Shown: positions 1 to 7,304 of the stretch, one piece after another
How positions within the stretch are numbered: position 1 is the first letter of the stretch
Layout: every line of letters starts with the position of its first letter
NCBI GenBank assembly: GCA_016795065.1
Contig: JAEUIU010000036.1
Span: 1-33,922 of the forward strand
Length of the DNA stretch: 33,922 nucleotides
From: Phycisphaerae bacterium
GTDB taxonomy: Bacteria; Planctomycetota; Phycisphaerae; Phycisphaerales; SM1A02
Direction of reading: 5' to 3'
The notes under the pieces: generated by a model
What the model was told of the DNA's origin: nothing
The model's input: only the letters and a program-made list of their open reading frames with translations
Database searches by the model: none
Position numbers and translations under genes: made by a program

Positions 1-1689
1 GGTGAAGGAAAAAGCCTCTTCAAGACATGTCTCGACCGCGGGCAAGAGCCAGTTGTCCTGGTTCACGAACCAGATCCGCTCGGCGATGGGCCGGCGGACT
101 GTCTCCGCAAGGCCATCGGCGATCTGCCCCGGCTGGGCGAAGGGCATCGCGTGTCCCCATCTGGTCAGCCGAACCTGGGCGATGTCCGCAGCGCTCAGGC
201 CGATCGTTTCAAGCCCGCGCCGGATCTGGCTGGCACCGAGTTCCGCGTAGGCCTGCCAATCCGTATCTCCCACAATGGTGAACCGGGCGGTATGCCACGG
301 TAGCGGCCAGTAGAGCGTGAGGACGTCGCCGTGCGACGGTGGGGGCTTGAGGGCGAAGGAGCCATCGACGACGTCGACGATTCGGCGGTCCTTCTCGAAG
401 GCCGCACCGTCCATCGGGAATCGGCGGTCGCGTAGCAGGAAGAGGTCATAGATGTCCGTTGGCACCGGTCGCTTGAGCAGGACATTCGCGACGAGGTAGG
501 GCACCGTGTTGATATGCGGTGCCGCATCGGCCTTTTCGAGATCCAGGACATTGAGTTCGTCGATCATGCGCCACGCGATGTGCTTCGCGTTGGCCATGAT
601 GACATGCTTGGCATGCATGGTGCGCCGCTTGCCGCTTGGCTCGCGCCAACGCACTTCGACCTTGCCATTGGCAAGCAATCGCACGCCCTCCACCAAACAG
701 CCGGCTCGTAGCAACTGGCCACCGTCGCAGTCGCCGCCCGCTTCGAGCGCCCGAAGTTGCGACCACATCGCACGGGCTAGTTCGACGTTCCCACCGGGTA
801 AGACGACTCGGCCAAACTCCTCGGCCGCGATGAAGTTCCACCCGGCCGCCGCCGAGAGTTCATCCCATCCCACCCCGAAAGACGAGTAGCAGTAGGCCTG
901 AATCGCCGCCGCGTACGCGGGAGGGAGGTGCGGTGAGACCTTTTCGTCGATGTGGGCCTTCAGCGAGTAGCGATCTAGGTCGCGAATCCACTCGGCATCC
1001 TTCTCGGGGAGCGGAATCTCCGGGTACTGCTGGAAGGCGTAGTGATTGACGAGGCTTCGGAATCCGTCGACGGCGGCGACCTGCTTTGGATCACACCCTT
1101 GAGCGCACGGGTTCTGCTCGATGACGCCTTTCCACTCGAAGGTGAAGGGGCCTGAGTCGATCCGGGCCCGCTCAAGAAGCCTGAGCGAGCGGTACATCCC
1201 CTCGAGGCGCGAGCCACGGTCGGGCACGATGAAGTACGCCGAGCCAAGGGAGTAGGGGATCTCGTTCCATCGTTCCCCCATCGCGTTGCCGCCGAAGCGG
1301 GAACGAAGCTCAAAGAGGATCGGCTTGTGGTCGCGCAGGAGCCAGGCGGAGGCAAGACCCGACAGCCCTCCGCCGATAACCGCAACCTCGACCGACTCGT
1401 CGACCGGCGCCGTGTCGGCGCAGGACTCGCATTGGTGAAAGGGGAGCCCACCGCCTGGAAAGACATCGCCATACCACGTCGGCGCGAACGGCACTCCGCC
1501 GATGTCGATTGATCCGTTCGCAGCGATCTCAAGCAGCGGATCCGATTCGCAGAGCGGAAGTCCGGGTCCGCCGGCTCGCGAGATGGCTGCCTGGGCGAAG
1601 CTGCCCAGCCGCGAAGCGGCGAGGCCAGCGGCGAGGGCGCCGAAGCCGGTGCCGGCACTCTGATGAAGGAACATTCGTCGGGAGATCAC
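1..1689 (-). CDS. Tat-exported FAD-dependent oxidoreductase (amine oxidase/desaturase-like), 3' end cut by window
   Basis: The frame is open without a stop from a GTG at 1689 to the left edge (563 codons), so the C-terminus is missing. GTG is chosen because an in-frame TAG lies four codons upstream and because it keeps a twin-arginine motif, SRRMFL (residues 3-8), followed by a hydrophobic stretch to about residue 34. Residues 101-127 read VAVIGGGLSGLASAW followed by a beta strand ending FELRSRFGG, the Rossmann FAD-binding start (GxGxxG, then acidic residue and RxGG) of the NAD(P)/FAD amine oxidase family. Near the cut end, FVNQDNWLLPAVET resembles the second FAD contact of such enzymes. The substrate cannot be told. 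It probably acts in the periplasm and is divergent from a multihaem cytochrome gene 184 bp away, which suggests an electron-transfer partnership; that link is inference. Confidence 0.82.
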   Translation of the reverse strand, partial: MISRRMFLHQSAGTGFGALAAGLAASRLGSFAQAAISRAGGPGLPLCESDPLLEIAANGSIDIGGVPFAPTWYGDVFPGGGLPFHQCESCADTAPVDESVEVAVIGGGLSGLASAWLLRDHKPILFELRSRFGGNAMGERWNEIPYSLGSAYFIVPDRGSRLEGMYRSLRLLERARIDSGPFTFEWKGVIEQNPCAQGCDPKQVAAVDGFRSLVNHYAFQQYPEIPLPEKDAEWIRDLDRYSLKAHIDEKVSPHLPPAYAAAIQAYCYSSFGVGWDELSAAAGWNFIAAEEFGRVVLPGGNVELARAMWSQLRALEAGGDCDGGQLLRAGCLVEGVRLLANGKVEVRWREPSGKRRTMHAKHVIMANAKHIAWRMIDELNVLDLEKADAAPHINTVPYLVANVLLKRPVPTDIYDLFLLRDRRFPMDGAAFEKDRRIVDVVDGSFALKPPPSHGDVLTLYWPLPWHTARFTIVGDTDWQAYAELGASQIRRGLETIGLSAADIAQVRLTRWGHAMPFAQPGQIADGLAETVRRPIAERIWFVNQDNWLLPAVETCLEEAFSFT

Positions 1690-1873
1690 GTCTCGAGCCT
1701 ACCGCGACGAGGCCCTGAGGCTCACGTTTTCGCCGAAGTTCCCGACGATTTGTGAGAATCGGCGAACGCGAGAAACTCACCAATTCGAAGCATCAGGAGC
1801 GATTCGGCAGGTCTCCTGATGGAGCGCGCCGCGGCTGCGCAGCGCTCATGTCCGTTTCACCCTGGAGATTGCC

Positions 1874-3058
1874 ATGGCACGCACGTGGCTCGCTGTCCCT
1901 CTTGCCGGCGCCCTAATCGGCGGAACGATGATCACCGCATCGGTCCTGTCCTTCTCACCCCCATCTCAGGCGGTTCCCGCCCCGCCCACGCCCTACGTCG
2001 TGGTTGCGGTCAACGACCTGGGCATGCACTGCTCGCAGGAGGATTTCTCTGAGATCTGCATCCTGCCGCCCTACAACACGCTTCGCGCTCAGGTCATCCG
2101 CCCGGGCGAGGAACCGGAAATCATGGACGGCGACGTCACCGTCTCCTACACCATTCCCGAGCACAGCCGGTCCTCGGACAAGACCAACTTTTGGACGTAT
2201 GCGCCGCAACTCTTCGGGGTCAATCTCGCCCCGGACGTCGGTCTCACCGGGCATGGCCTGAGCGGAAACATCCCAGTCGTTCCCGGCGAAGAGTATTTCG
2301 AGGTCACCGGCATCCCGGTCCTCTCGACCGACGACTCGGGCCGTCTTGATCCCTACCCGATCGGCGTCGTCACCGTGACCGGCAACCTCGGCACCGCCAC
2401 GACCCGCACCGTCGTGCCGGTCTCAAGCGAAATGAGCTGCTCGCTCTGTCACGGCGATCCGGGCCACTCCGTCGCCCACGACATCCTGGCCGACCACGAC
2501 GCCATGCACGGCACCGACCTCCTCAACCAGAAGCCGGTCCTCTGTGCGGGTTGCCATGCGGATCCGGCCCTCGGAACCACGGGAGTTCCGGGTATACCGA
2601 TGCTCTCTCATGCCATGCACACGTCGCATGCTCCGCACGCCGCATCGGCTGGACTGGACAACAACTGCTACGCCTGCCACCCGGGCATCCGGACCCAATG
2701 CCAGCGCGACATTCACAAGACCAACGGCGTCGAGTGTGTCTCGTGCCACGGCGACATGGCCGCGGTCGGCAACCCGAATCGCATGCCGTGGGCTGACCAG
2801 CCGCGCTGCAGCGATTGCCACGACAAGCCCGGCTTCGACTTCGAGCAGCCCGGCAAGCTCTTCAAGGACTCGATCGGTCACGGTGGCGTGCGCTGCGTCA
2901 CCTGCCACGGATCGCCGCACGCGATCGGCCCGGCCATCACGCCGGTCGACAACGCCCAGGCGATCGCCCTTCAGGGCCACGCCGGTCCGATCAACACCTG
3001 CACCACCTGTCACACGCAGCAGCCGGACGAGTCCTTCTTCCACAAGGTCGACGACTAA
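1874..3058 (+). CDS. Secreted heptahaem c-type cytochrome
   Basis: This 394-residue protein has an N-terminal hydrophobic export signal (about residues 6-33). The C-terminal half carries seven CXXCH haem-binding motifs: C189-H193, C224-H228, C265-H269, C288-H292, C312-H316, C341-H345 and C376-H380. Many extra histidines between them could be distal haem ligands. Residues 40-185 have no CXXCH and look like a beta-rich domain; they contain the only cysteines outside the haem motifs, around residues 53 and 62. A GGAG sits just ahead of the ATG. Proteins of this layout carry electrons in the periplasm or at the cell surface. The gene is divergent from a Tat flavoprotein gene and is followed after 28 bp by a HAF-repeat protein, probably in the same transcript. 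I cannot assign it to a named respiratory complex. Confidence 0.88.
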   Translation: MARTWLAVPLAGALIGGTMITASVLSFSPPSQAVPAPPTPYVVVAVNDLGMHCSQEDFSEICILPPYNTLRAQVIRPGEEPEIMDGDVTVSYTIPEHSRSSDKTNFWTYAPQLFGVNLAPDVGLTGHGLSGNIPVVPGEEYFEVTGIPVLSTDDSGRLDPYPIGVVTVTGNLGTATTRTVVPVSSEMSCSLCHGDPGHSVAHDILADHDAMHGTDLLNQKPVLCAGCHADPALGTTGVPGIPMLSHAMHTSHAPHAASAGLDNNCYACHPGIRTQCQRDIHKTNGVECVSCHGDMAAVGNPNRMPWADQPRCSDCHDKPGFDFEQPGKLFKDSIGHGGVRCVTCHGSPHAIGPAITPVDNAQAIALQGHAGPINTCTTCHTQQPDESFFHKVDD

Positions 3059-3086
3059 GCACGCAACGCCTGCAGAGGAGATACCC

Positions 3087-4283
3087 ATGCATACGACCCG
3101 ATATCACCGGCAGATCGCGCTGCTCGGTTCCATGCCCGCTCTGATTGCGGCATCCGTGGCGATGGCCGCTCTTCCCCCCTATATCGTGAAGGATCTCGGC
3201 ACGCACGCCGGGTTCGACACCAAACTCGAGCCTGGATCGGTGGGCACGTCGATCGCCGCCGGTCACGTCGTCGGCTACGCGGTGACGTCACTTGAGCACC
3301 GCAACTTCCACGGGTTCCGCTGGAATGGCGCTGGCCTCGCCGACATGCCCGTGCTGGCTGGCGACGAGCATTCGATCGCCTTTGGCGTCAACGCCGCGGG
3401 CGATGCGGTTGGCATCTCGTACAAGCTCGGCGAACTCGCTTCTCACGGTGTCCTCTGGGGCGCTGGCGGTCGCGTCACGACGCTTGGCAACCTCGAGCCG
3501 CACGACATCAATTCCGCCGGAGCGATCGCCGGCTCCATGCCCGTGAATGGCGGCTTGGGAACGTCGCGTGCGACCAAGCGCGTCGGCAACGTCAACACCG
3601 ACCTCGGCACGCTCGGAGGCATGTCAAGCATGGCCTTCGCGATCAGTGAATCGAACTGGGTCGTCGGTCAGAGCCTTCTTGCCAACAACAAGACGACCCG
3701 AGCCTTCCTGGTCGCTTCAGGCGCGATGATCGATCTTGGTACGCACGGCGGCACCCACAGCCGTGCGTTGGACATCAGCGGACTCTCCGTGGTTGGCATT
3801 GCCGACATGACTGGCAATCTCCCGCGAGCGACCCTGTGGACGCTCACGTCGGCCGGCACGCTGTCGACCAAGACGAATCTCGGGACGCTCCCCGGCGCGA
3901 TCAACAGCGCCGCTCATGGCGTCAACTCAGCCGGGACGATCGTTGGCAACTCCGGCGACGCAGCCTTTGTTTGGTCCGCAGGAACGATGTCGGATCTCAA
4001 CACGTCGATCGACCCGACCAGTGGCTGGCATCTGACCAAGGCGACTGGTATCGACGACGCCGGCCGCATCGTCGGCGTCGGCAAACACTTGGGACTTCAA
4101 CGGGCCTTCGTCTTGACGCCACGGGTTCCCGCCGATCTTGATGCCGACGGTGCGGTGGGTGCAACCGACTTGGCGCTTCTTCTCGGCGCTTGGGGCGGTT
4201 CCGACCCGACTTTTGACCTCAACGGCGACGGATCGGTCGGAGCTCCGGATCTTGCCATCCTCCTTGGTGCCTGGGGCAGCTAA
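3087..4283 (+). CDS. Secreted HAF-repeat protein with C-terminal dockerin-type repeats
   Basis: The start is the ATG at 3087, preceded by AGAGGAGA as ribosome-binding site. The open frame runs further upstream but there it only shadows the cytochrome gene. The 398-residue product begins with a Sec signal peptide (about residues 1-28, ending ASVAMAALPP). The body is a string of degenerate repeats of the type 'DLGTLGG...A..IN..G.VVG', the HAF repeat seen in extracellular bacterial proteins and probably a beta-propeller or solenoid. The last 50 residues hold two calcium-loop units (DLDADGAVGATDLALLLGAWG and DLNGDGSVGAPDLAILLGAWG type) like type I dockerins. No cohesin gene is visible, so the anchoring partner is unknown. 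Its stop overlaps the stop of the convergent hydrolase gene, leaving no space for a terminator. Confidence 0.85.
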   Translation: MHTTRYHRQIALLGSMPALIAASVAMAALPPYIVKDLGTHAGFDTKLEPGSVGTSIAAGHVVGYAVTSLEHRNFHGFRWNGAGLADMPVLAGDEHSIAFGVNAAGDAVGISYKLGELASHGVLWGAGGRVTTLGNLEPHDINSAGAIAGSMPVNGGLGTSRATKRVGNVNTDLGTLGGMSSMAFAISESNWVVGQSLLANNKTTRAFLVASGAMIDLGTHGGTHSRALDISGLSVVGIADMTGNLPRATLWTLTSAGTLSTKTNLGTLPGAINSAAHGVNSAGTIVGNSGDAAFVWSAGTMSDLNTSIDPTSGWHLTKATGIDDAGRIVGVGKHLGLQRAFVLTPRVPADLDADGAVGATDLALLLGAWGGSDPTFDLNGDGSVGAPDLAILLGAWGS

Positions 4284-5518
4284 CTGCCACTGTGGGCGGG
4301 TGGCGCCTCGGAGTCGTTTCGGGGCGCTGCCCGCTTCTTGTTGCCGGCTTCCCATTCCTGCCACCAGCCGATCGCGGCAGCCGCGGCGGCGTCGGTGGCT
4401 TTGCTCGCACCGGCGCCTCCCTGATTGCAGGTCGCGAGCACCGCGAACTTCCGCGAGGGGGAGATCCACGCCACGCAATGCCAGGAGTTGTTTGATCCCG
4501 CGTGAGTCAGGATCGCTCCGCCCCATGGTCGCTCGCCACCGAACCAGCCCATGGCTGCAAGAGGCGTCGTGCCCTCAGGGATCGCGTGCAAGAGATCGAA
4601 GTTTGCTTGCGAAATGGCCACCCGCGGATCTGGCGTCGCGGCGGTGTGGAACGCGACGAAGCGGGCCCAGTCGGGCAGCGTCATGTGCATCGTCCCGGCG
4701 GGGGCGATGGCTGGCGGATTGTCGACATCATTCGGCGTGCCGCTTTCGCGATGACCTTTCGGCGCCCGATCGGGACGATGGGCCGAAGGAATCCCGAAGC
4801 CCAGCGAGGTGATGCCTAACGGCTCGCACACACGGGTCCGGACGAGGTCTTCCCACGTTTTGCCCGTCGCCACTTCGCACATGCGACCGGCCATCGCGTA
4901 GCCCTGGTTGGAGTATTCAAACGTGCCCCGCGCTTGCGCTGGCGCCTCCGCGAGGATGTTGGCCAGGTAGACCTGCCGGCAGACGCTCGGCTGGGCGTGG
5001 CAGTTCCAAGCCGCTTGCCAGTTCTCCTTCGCTCCGCTCTTCGGAGCGCCGCCGCGATGATGGAGGAGTTCATCCAGCGTGACGTCCTTCCATCCCGGAT
5101 GCATGTCGACGACGTCCCGCCCGAGCAATTCGCCGACCGTTGAGTTCCAGCGGAGTTCACCCGCTTCGACCAAGACGCCGCAAAGGGTTGCGGTAAAGGC
5201 TTTCGTGCATGACCCAAGATGCCAGAGATCTTCGCGGGTGACCGACGTTTGTTGATCGCCCTCCTTGGACGCGTCGCGAATGCCGCAGGCACCGAGCGCA
5301 AGGAGCGTTGGCGATCCATCGACACTGACGACCGCGACTGCGATGGCCGGCACCTTTGTCTCCACCCGGATCGGCTCCAGAAGTGTCGTCACGTCCTGGG
5401 GCGATGCGCCGAAGGACTCGACCACTGGGGCCTGCTGCGGCAGCGGCATGACCGGCGCAATGCTGGCGGCATGAAGACAAAGCGAGAGGGCGAACGGCGC
5501 AAGAGTGACTCCGAGCAT
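4280..5518 (-). CDS. Secreted serine hydrolase, beta-lactamase/class C (AmpC-EstB) fold
   Basis: The 412-residue protein has a signal peptide (about 1-20). The catalytic motifs of the serine beta-lactamase/DD-peptidase superfamily are all present: S103-C-T-K106 (SxxK nucleophile and base), Y202-S-N204 (YxN) and H339-A-G341, which takes the place of the KTG motif. This HxG version is usual for class C-like esterases and peptidases ('beta-lactamase family', PF00144), which act on esters, D-amino-acid peptides or lactams rather than being resistance enzymes. The substrate is unknown. The C-terminal tail is charged and low-complexity. The gene stands alone on its strand; its TAG overlaps the TAA of the HAF-repeat gene by sharing bases 4281-4282. 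An intrinsic terminator for the exopolysaccharide operon lies directly upstream of its start. Confidence 0.9.
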   Translation of the reverse strand: MLGVTLAPFALSLCLHAASIAPVMPLPQQAPVVESFGASPQDVTTLLEPIRVETKVPAIAVAVVSVDGSPTLLALGACGIRDASKEGDQQTSVTREDLWHLGSCTKAFTATLCGVLVEAGELRWNSTVGELLGRDVVDMHPGWKDVTLDELLHHRGGAPKSGAKENWQAAWNCHAQPSVCRQVYLANILAEAPAQARGTFEYSNQGYAMAGRMCEVATGKTWEDLVRTRVCEPLGITSLGFGIPSAHRPDRAPKGHRESGTPNDVDNPPAIAPAGTMHMTLPDWARFVAFHTAATPDPRVAISQANFDLLHAIPEGTTPLAAMGWFGGERPWGGAILTHAGSNNSWHCVAWISPSRKFAVLATCNQGGAGASKATDAAAAAAIGWWQEWEAGNKKRAAPRNDSEAPPAHSGS

Positions 5519-5540
5519 CCACGAAGCGTACAGAACGGGT

Positions 5541-5583
5541 CCAAAAGGAAAACGACCGCTGCGACATGACGTCGCAGCGGTCG
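5541..5583 (-). terminator. Intrinsic terminator of the exopolysaccharide operon
   Basis: A perfect 13-bp inverted repeat (5553-5565 with 5571-5583, arms containing GACCGCTGCGAC) has a 5-nt loop. Read on the minus strand it is followed by TTTTCCTTTTGG. It lies about 130 nt past the glycosyltransferase stop and just before the start of the next minus-strand gene. Confidence 0.85.
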
Positions 5584-5715
5584 CAAGGCGGTTGTCTGGT
5601 GGATAGCTAAGAGAAGAGTTCGGTCACTCATCTTCCGGGGCAGGCGCCTCTGTCTCTCAGGACAGCAGCGAATTTCGTGTTGACTTCCGAAATCACCGGG
5701 TGCACCTGCAGTCTG

Positions 5716-7092
5716 TTAGCCCGCAGCCTCGGACAATGACCGCCCCGAATGGGCGATCGACCCCTTCTTCGAACGGGCCGTGCGCTCCCACAGAGCATGT
5801 CGCCCGGGTGCTGACGCGGTTGCGGCAAAGGCCCCCATGATGAAGCTTGGGACAATGACGCACCAGTAATAGAGGGGGAAGAGCACCGCGTAGGGCACCA
5901 CCCGCCAGCAGCCTGGGCGGTAGTCGCTCTCCCACAGACAGGCCAGGACAGTTTGAAGGACAAAGAGGGTCGTCGCGATGCCAAGGAGCCGCAGCGCGGT
6001 CATGGGCTCAAAGGCCGGGGCGATGTCCAGACCCGTGGTCAGTTGGATGATCCAGAGAAGGGCCGAGGCGAGGGTGATGGCCATCCATCCCGCACTGGCG
6101 ATGGCTTGGGCCGCCATTGGCAGGAGCGAGGAATTGCGCGTTTCGTGTAGTTCGCCGTGCAACCGCAGGACCTCCCACATGCCTTGGGCCCAGCGGCGAC
6201 GTTGGCGATGGAGCGCCCCGATCGACGTCGGCGCTTGAATCCCGAAAAGGGCACGTGGCTCGTAGGCCAACTCGTAACCGGCCTTCTGCATGCGCCAACT
6301 CAGCTCGATGTCTTCGGTGACCGAGACACCTGACCATCCGCCCACCTCGCGAAGGGTCTTCGTGCGAAAGCAGGCAGCCGCGCCGCTGACCGTGAAGAGG
6401 CCTCCCCAGAAACTGTCCGCCCGCTTGATGAGGCCGATGATGCCCATGTACTCCATCGCCTGCATGCGGGCGAGGTTGCTGTCGAGGTTCTCGACGTGCG
6501 GGCTACCGGTCACGCCGCCGACATGCGGATCGACGAACTGTTGGGTCAAGGCCCGAATCGCGTTGGCGCCGCACGTCGTATCGGCATCGAGCACCATGAA
6601 AAGGTCCTCGCGCACCGCGTCAAGGGCGACCTGCAGCGCCCCGGCCTTCCCGTGCCGCGTCTGAAGGTCATGGACGCAAACGCCACGCGACTCGTAGCGA
6701 CGGGCGATCTCGACCGTTGCGTCGAGGCTGTTGTCGCTCATCACGTAGATGCGCATCCGCGGATAGTCCTGGGCGAGAAGCGACTCGATCGAGGCAGCGA
6801 TTCCCGCCTCCTCGTTGCGGGCCGGGATGACGACCGCAATGCTGGGTTCCTCGGCCGCAGCATCACGCCACGGCAATCGCCGCTCACGGCGCATGACGTA
6901 GAGAAGGCCGAAGAACATCCAGATCACGCTCATCCCAAGGGGGAAGAGCAGGGCGAACTCGCCGAGCCACTCGCTAAAACCCTGAACGGTACGGAAGTGA
7001 AGAAGCTCATCCGCGGCCGCATCCCGCCATTCGACGGCACACTGGCTGAACCAGTCGCCAAGGCTCGCAGCAATGGAGAGGAGCCAACTCAT
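5716..7092 (-). CDS. Processive family-2 glycosyltransferase, PgaC/IcaA-like
   Basis: This 458-residue membrane protein makes a beta-linked polysaccharide from nucleotide sugar. N-terminal transmembrane helices (about residues 42-67) precede a GT2 domain with the start motif SIAVVIPARNEE (about 84-95), a DAD metal-binding motif (in MVLDADTT, about 168-175), TEDIELSWR (about 259-267) carrying the catalytic-base ED, and QRRRW (about 294-298), the QxxRW acceptor motif of processive synthases. Two to four further helices follow. The start is the ATG at 7092, inside an ATGA overlap with the upstream small membrane protein gene, indicating coupled translation; a longer open frame upstream is not needed. 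Together with the deacetylase this resembles poly-N-acetylglucosamine synthesis, but the sugar is inferred. Confidence 0.88.
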   Translation of the reverse strand: MSWLLSIAASLGDWFSQCAVEWRDAAADELLHFRTVQGFSEWLGEFALLFPLGMSVIWMFFGLLYVMRRERRLPWRDAAAEEPSIAVVIPARNEEAGIAASIESLLAQDYPRMRIYVMSDNSLDATVEIARRYESRGVCVHDLQTRHGKAGALQVALDAVREDLFMVLDADTTCGANAIRALTQQFVDPHVGGVTGSPHVENLDSNLARMQAMEYMGIIGLIKRADSFWGGLFTVSGAAACFRTKTLREVGGWSGVSVTEDIELSWRMQKAGYELAYEPRALFGIQAPTSIGALHRQRRRWAQGMWEVLRLHGELHETRNSSLLPMAAQAIASAGWMAITLASALLWIIQLTTGLDIAPAFEPMTALRLLGIATTLFVLQTVLACLWESDYRPGCWRVVPYAVLFPLYYWCVIVPSFIMGAFAATASAPGRHALWERTARSKKGSIAHSGRSLSEAAG

Positions 7093-7304
7093 CGCTGCGC
7101 CTCCATCCGCCGAATGGCCTGTCGATGAAGGGCCTTGCCGGTGGCGACTAGCAGAGCCCAAAGCCCTACACCGGCGACGATTGACAGAAACGATGGAGCG
7201 AAGCGCCGTCCGTCGATGACGAACATCTCAAGACCAATCCAGACCAGGATCAGTCCCGCGATGTAGCCCAACCCGAGCAGGGCATTGATCAGCGTCTGGA
7301 TCAT
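7089..7304 (-). CDS. Small two-helix membrane protein, PgaD-like by position
   Basis: The 71-residue protein has two predicted membrane helices (about residues 4-28 and 37-56) and a basic C-terminal tail (HRQAIRRMEAQR). Both ends overlap neighbours by ATGA: its ATG overlaps the deacetylase stop and its TGA overlaps the glycosyltransferase start. Size, topology and position match PgaD/IcaD, the small partner that binds the synthase and in PgaCD takes part in cyclic-di-GMP activation. Sequence similarity is not obvious to me, so the assignment rests on context. Confidence 0.72.
   Translation of the reverse strand: MIQTLINALLGLGYIAGLILVWIGLEMFVIDGRRFAPSFLSIVAGVGLWALLVATGKALHRQAIRRMEAQR

Noticed and set aside
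975..1658. Minus-strand frame of 227 codons inside the flavoprotein gene
   Set aside because: Its product is Arg/Ser-rich noise; the overlapping frame encodes the complete FAD-binding and Tat motifs.
2423..3088. Minus-strand frame opposite the cytochrome gene
   Set aside because: It is the GC-rich shadow of the CXXCH-bearing frame; Val/Arg/Gly-rich and without a domain.
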